A stretch of 64,000 bases of DNA from JACMLD01 sp039916305 (GTDB lineage: Bacteria; Bacteroidota; Bacteroidia; Chitinophagales; Chitinophagaceae): assembly GCA_039916305.1 (NCBI GenBank), contig JBDSLR010000006.1:186001-250000 (forward strand), written 5' to 3'. Positions 62,559-64,000 of this stretch are shown in pieces. A model generated the notes under the pieces. That model searched no databases. It had not been told where the DNA came from and saw nothing but the letters and a program-made list of their open reading frames with translations. A program made the position numbers and the translations under genes. The stretch's first letter is position 1; each line of letters begins with the position of its first letter.

Positions 62559-64000
62559 ATGAAACCCAGCAGCACATATTCCCCTTTACAACCGAGTCGC
62601 GGGGGTATGGCTATTTATATACTGGCAATTGCTTGTATGTTGATCCTGCTGTTTCCTGCACGCAGCCTTGCCAAAGCAGCTGATGATCCCATGCTGCCCT
62701 ATGATGAGATACTGGTTTTTATGAACGTACAGGGTGTAGGAACAGTACAAATTTCTGCCGCTATACGCAACGAAACAGCCTGGCTTTCAATTACCGAGAT
62801 TTTTGACTTTGTAAAAATCAGGAATACAGCCTCCCCCGGCCTGGATTCTATAGCTGGCTTTTTCATTACACCGCAGGCATTATTTCTTATAGACAATGCG
62901 CATAACAGGATAGAATACCAGGGAAAGAAATTTGATTTGTCGCCCGATGCTTTTATCCGCACCGCAACAGGTTTATATATGAAGTCTGATTATTTTGGAG
63001 AAGTCTTTGGGCTCCGGTGCAAATTTAATTTTCGCAGCCTGTCTGTAATTCTTAGTACCAACCTTGAATTGCCCGTTATCCGCGAAATGCGGCAGGAAGG
63101 TATGCGCAATAACCTCAGCAAGCTGAAAGGTGAATTCAAAGCAGACACTACTATCTTGCGCAGCTACCCTATGTTTAAATTGGGCATGGCAGACTGGGCC
63201 ATTATTAATTCCCGCGATGTTCAGCAAAAAACAACAGACACGAGGGTTAACCTGGGGCTGGGTGGAGTAGTTGCAGGCGGAGAAACAAATGTGCTGCTTA
63301 ATTACCGCAGTAGTATACCTTTCCGGGAACGCGAACAATATTATCAATGGCGATTTGTTGACAATGACAATACCGCGTTAAGGCAGGTTACCGCCGGAAA
63401 AATATTTACCCCTTCTGTTGCCTCCATTTTCTCTCCCGTTGTAGGTGTACAGGTTACCAACGCGCCCAGTATTTACAGGCGATCATTTGGCACCTATACG
63501 CTTACCTATTATACAGAAGCGGGATGGATAGCGGAATTATATGTAAATAATACGCTGGTTGATTATGCAAAAGCCGATGCAACAGGCCTGGCACATTTTG
63601 ACGTGCCGCTGGTATATGGCAATTCGCTGGTAAAAATCCGCTTTTACAGCCCCTGGGGCGAGGAAAAGACCAGTGAGCAGAATATACAAATTCCATTTAA
63701 TTTTCTTCCCCGTCACGAGTTTGAATACAGCGCCAGCGCCGGTATTGTAGAAGATACGCTCAGCAGCAGATTTGCCCGCGTAATTGGCAGTTATGGAATT
63801 ACCGAACGCCTCACAATGGGCGTGGGAATGGAATATTTATCTTCGGTGACTACAGGCAAAGCCATGCCATTTGTAAATGCGTCTCTACGGCTCAGTTCCA
63901 GGCTTCTTTTTTCCGGCGAATATACCCAAGGTGTACGATCCAAATTTATTGGCAGTTACCATTTGCCCTCCAATCTGCAAATAGAGTTTAACTATATCCG
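62559..64000 (+). CDS. FimD/PapC-like outer-membrane usher (N-terminal part, cut by window edge)
   Basis: The frame is open from ATG 62559 to the window end, about 480 residues. A signal anchor is visible (YILAIACMLILLFPARSLAKA); a later start at 62607 would give a shorter signal. The N-terminal region has an usher-like order: YDEILVFMNVQGVGTV, then GLYMKSDYFGEVFGL. The plug-like section reads SIFSPVVGVQVTNAPSIYRR and YTEAGWIAELYVNNTLVDYA, followed by the barrel start FEYSASAGIVEDTLSSRFARVIGSYGITERLTMG. These resemble FimD/PapC segments that translocate chaperone-bound subunits. The PapD-like chaperone gene in the same operon supports this strongly. Confidence 0.78.
   Translation, partial: MKPSSTYSPLQPSRGGMAIYILAIACMLILLFPARSLAKAADDPMLPYDEILVFMNVQGVGTVQISAAIRNETAWLSITEIFDFVKIRNTASPGLDSIAGFFITPQALFLIDNAHNRIEYQGKKFDLSPDAFIRTATGLYMKSDYFGEVFGLRCKFNFRSLSVILSTNLELPVIREMRQEGMRNNLSKLKGEFKADTTILRSYPMFKLGMADWAIINSRDVQQKTTDTRVNLGLGGVVAGGETNVLLNYRSSIPFREREQYYQWRFVDNDNTALRQVTAGKIFTPSVASIFSPVVGVQVTNAPSIYRRSFGTYTLTYYTEAGWIAELYVNNTLVDYAKADATGLAHFDVPLVYGNSLVKIRFYSPWGEEKTSEQNIQIPFNFLPRHEFEYSASAGIVEDTLSSRFARVIGSYGITERLTMGVGMEYLSSVTTGKAMPFVNASLRLSSRLLFSGEYTQGVRSKFIGSYHLPSNLQIEFNYI

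Overview
The window reads as a chromosomal segment of a Bacteroidota bacterium, most likely family Chitinophagaceae. The evidence is a SusC/SusD pair, a type IX secretion (T9SS) sorting domain, part of a flexirubin/dialkylresorcinol-type pigment cluster, promoters of the TTTG-N17-20-TAnnTTTG type, few Shine-Dalgarno sites, and many lipoprotein and Sec signals. Nothing looks like a plasmid or prophage. No tRNA, rRNA, IS element or CRISPR array was recognised.

Layout. 1-3476 (minus): a susCD pair, with susD cut by the window edge. 4390-8542 (plus): radA, a comF-like gene, a beta-helix lipoprotein and a glutathione peroxidase. 8568-9099: two tandem copies of a structured, terminator-ended element that is probably a small RNA. 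9244-17935 (plus): a small exported protein, then a block of nine genes matching one half of a flexirubin/aryl-polyene locus (DarA-like, DarB-like KASIII, small protein, BtrH-type protein, ABC ATPase and permease, ACP, KAS and an active-site-less KAS). 17948-29021: housekeeping and mixed genes (alpha/beta hydrolase, PSP1/RicT-like, DNA polymerase III delta prime, Bax-inhibitor-1, AIM24-type, M16 protease, a secreted toroid-type protein). 29182-36137 (minus): a complete RND efflux operon, tetR-tolC-adaptor-pump, with a clear promoter/operator. 36336-43763 (plus): DUF502, zinc phospholipase C-like, serC, DUF1015, TPR protein and acyl-CoA ligase. 43878-44903 (minus): a desaturase very like eukaryotic dihydroceramide delta-4 desaturases. 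45093-55326: a mosaic of small accessory genes, including two MFS transporters, a GlxA regulator, a two-domain GyrI/DinB-like protein, two DoxX paralogues and several gene remnants. 56273-64000 (plus): a surface-structure operon with two DUF4402 proteins, a PapD-like chaperone, a large repetitive fibre-like protein, a T9SS-sorted protein and, running off the end, a FimD/PapC-like usher.

The most notable items are the chaperone-usher-like locus that also carries a T9SS-sorted protein, the tandem small-RNA-like repeat, the bacterial sphingolipid-type desaturase, and a family of intergenic elements built from about four degenerate heptamers (28 nt). One heptamer element lies inside the holB coding sequence. 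Start codons were moved from the longest open frame to an internal start wherever a signal peptide, lipobox, family N-terminus or operon overlap required it.
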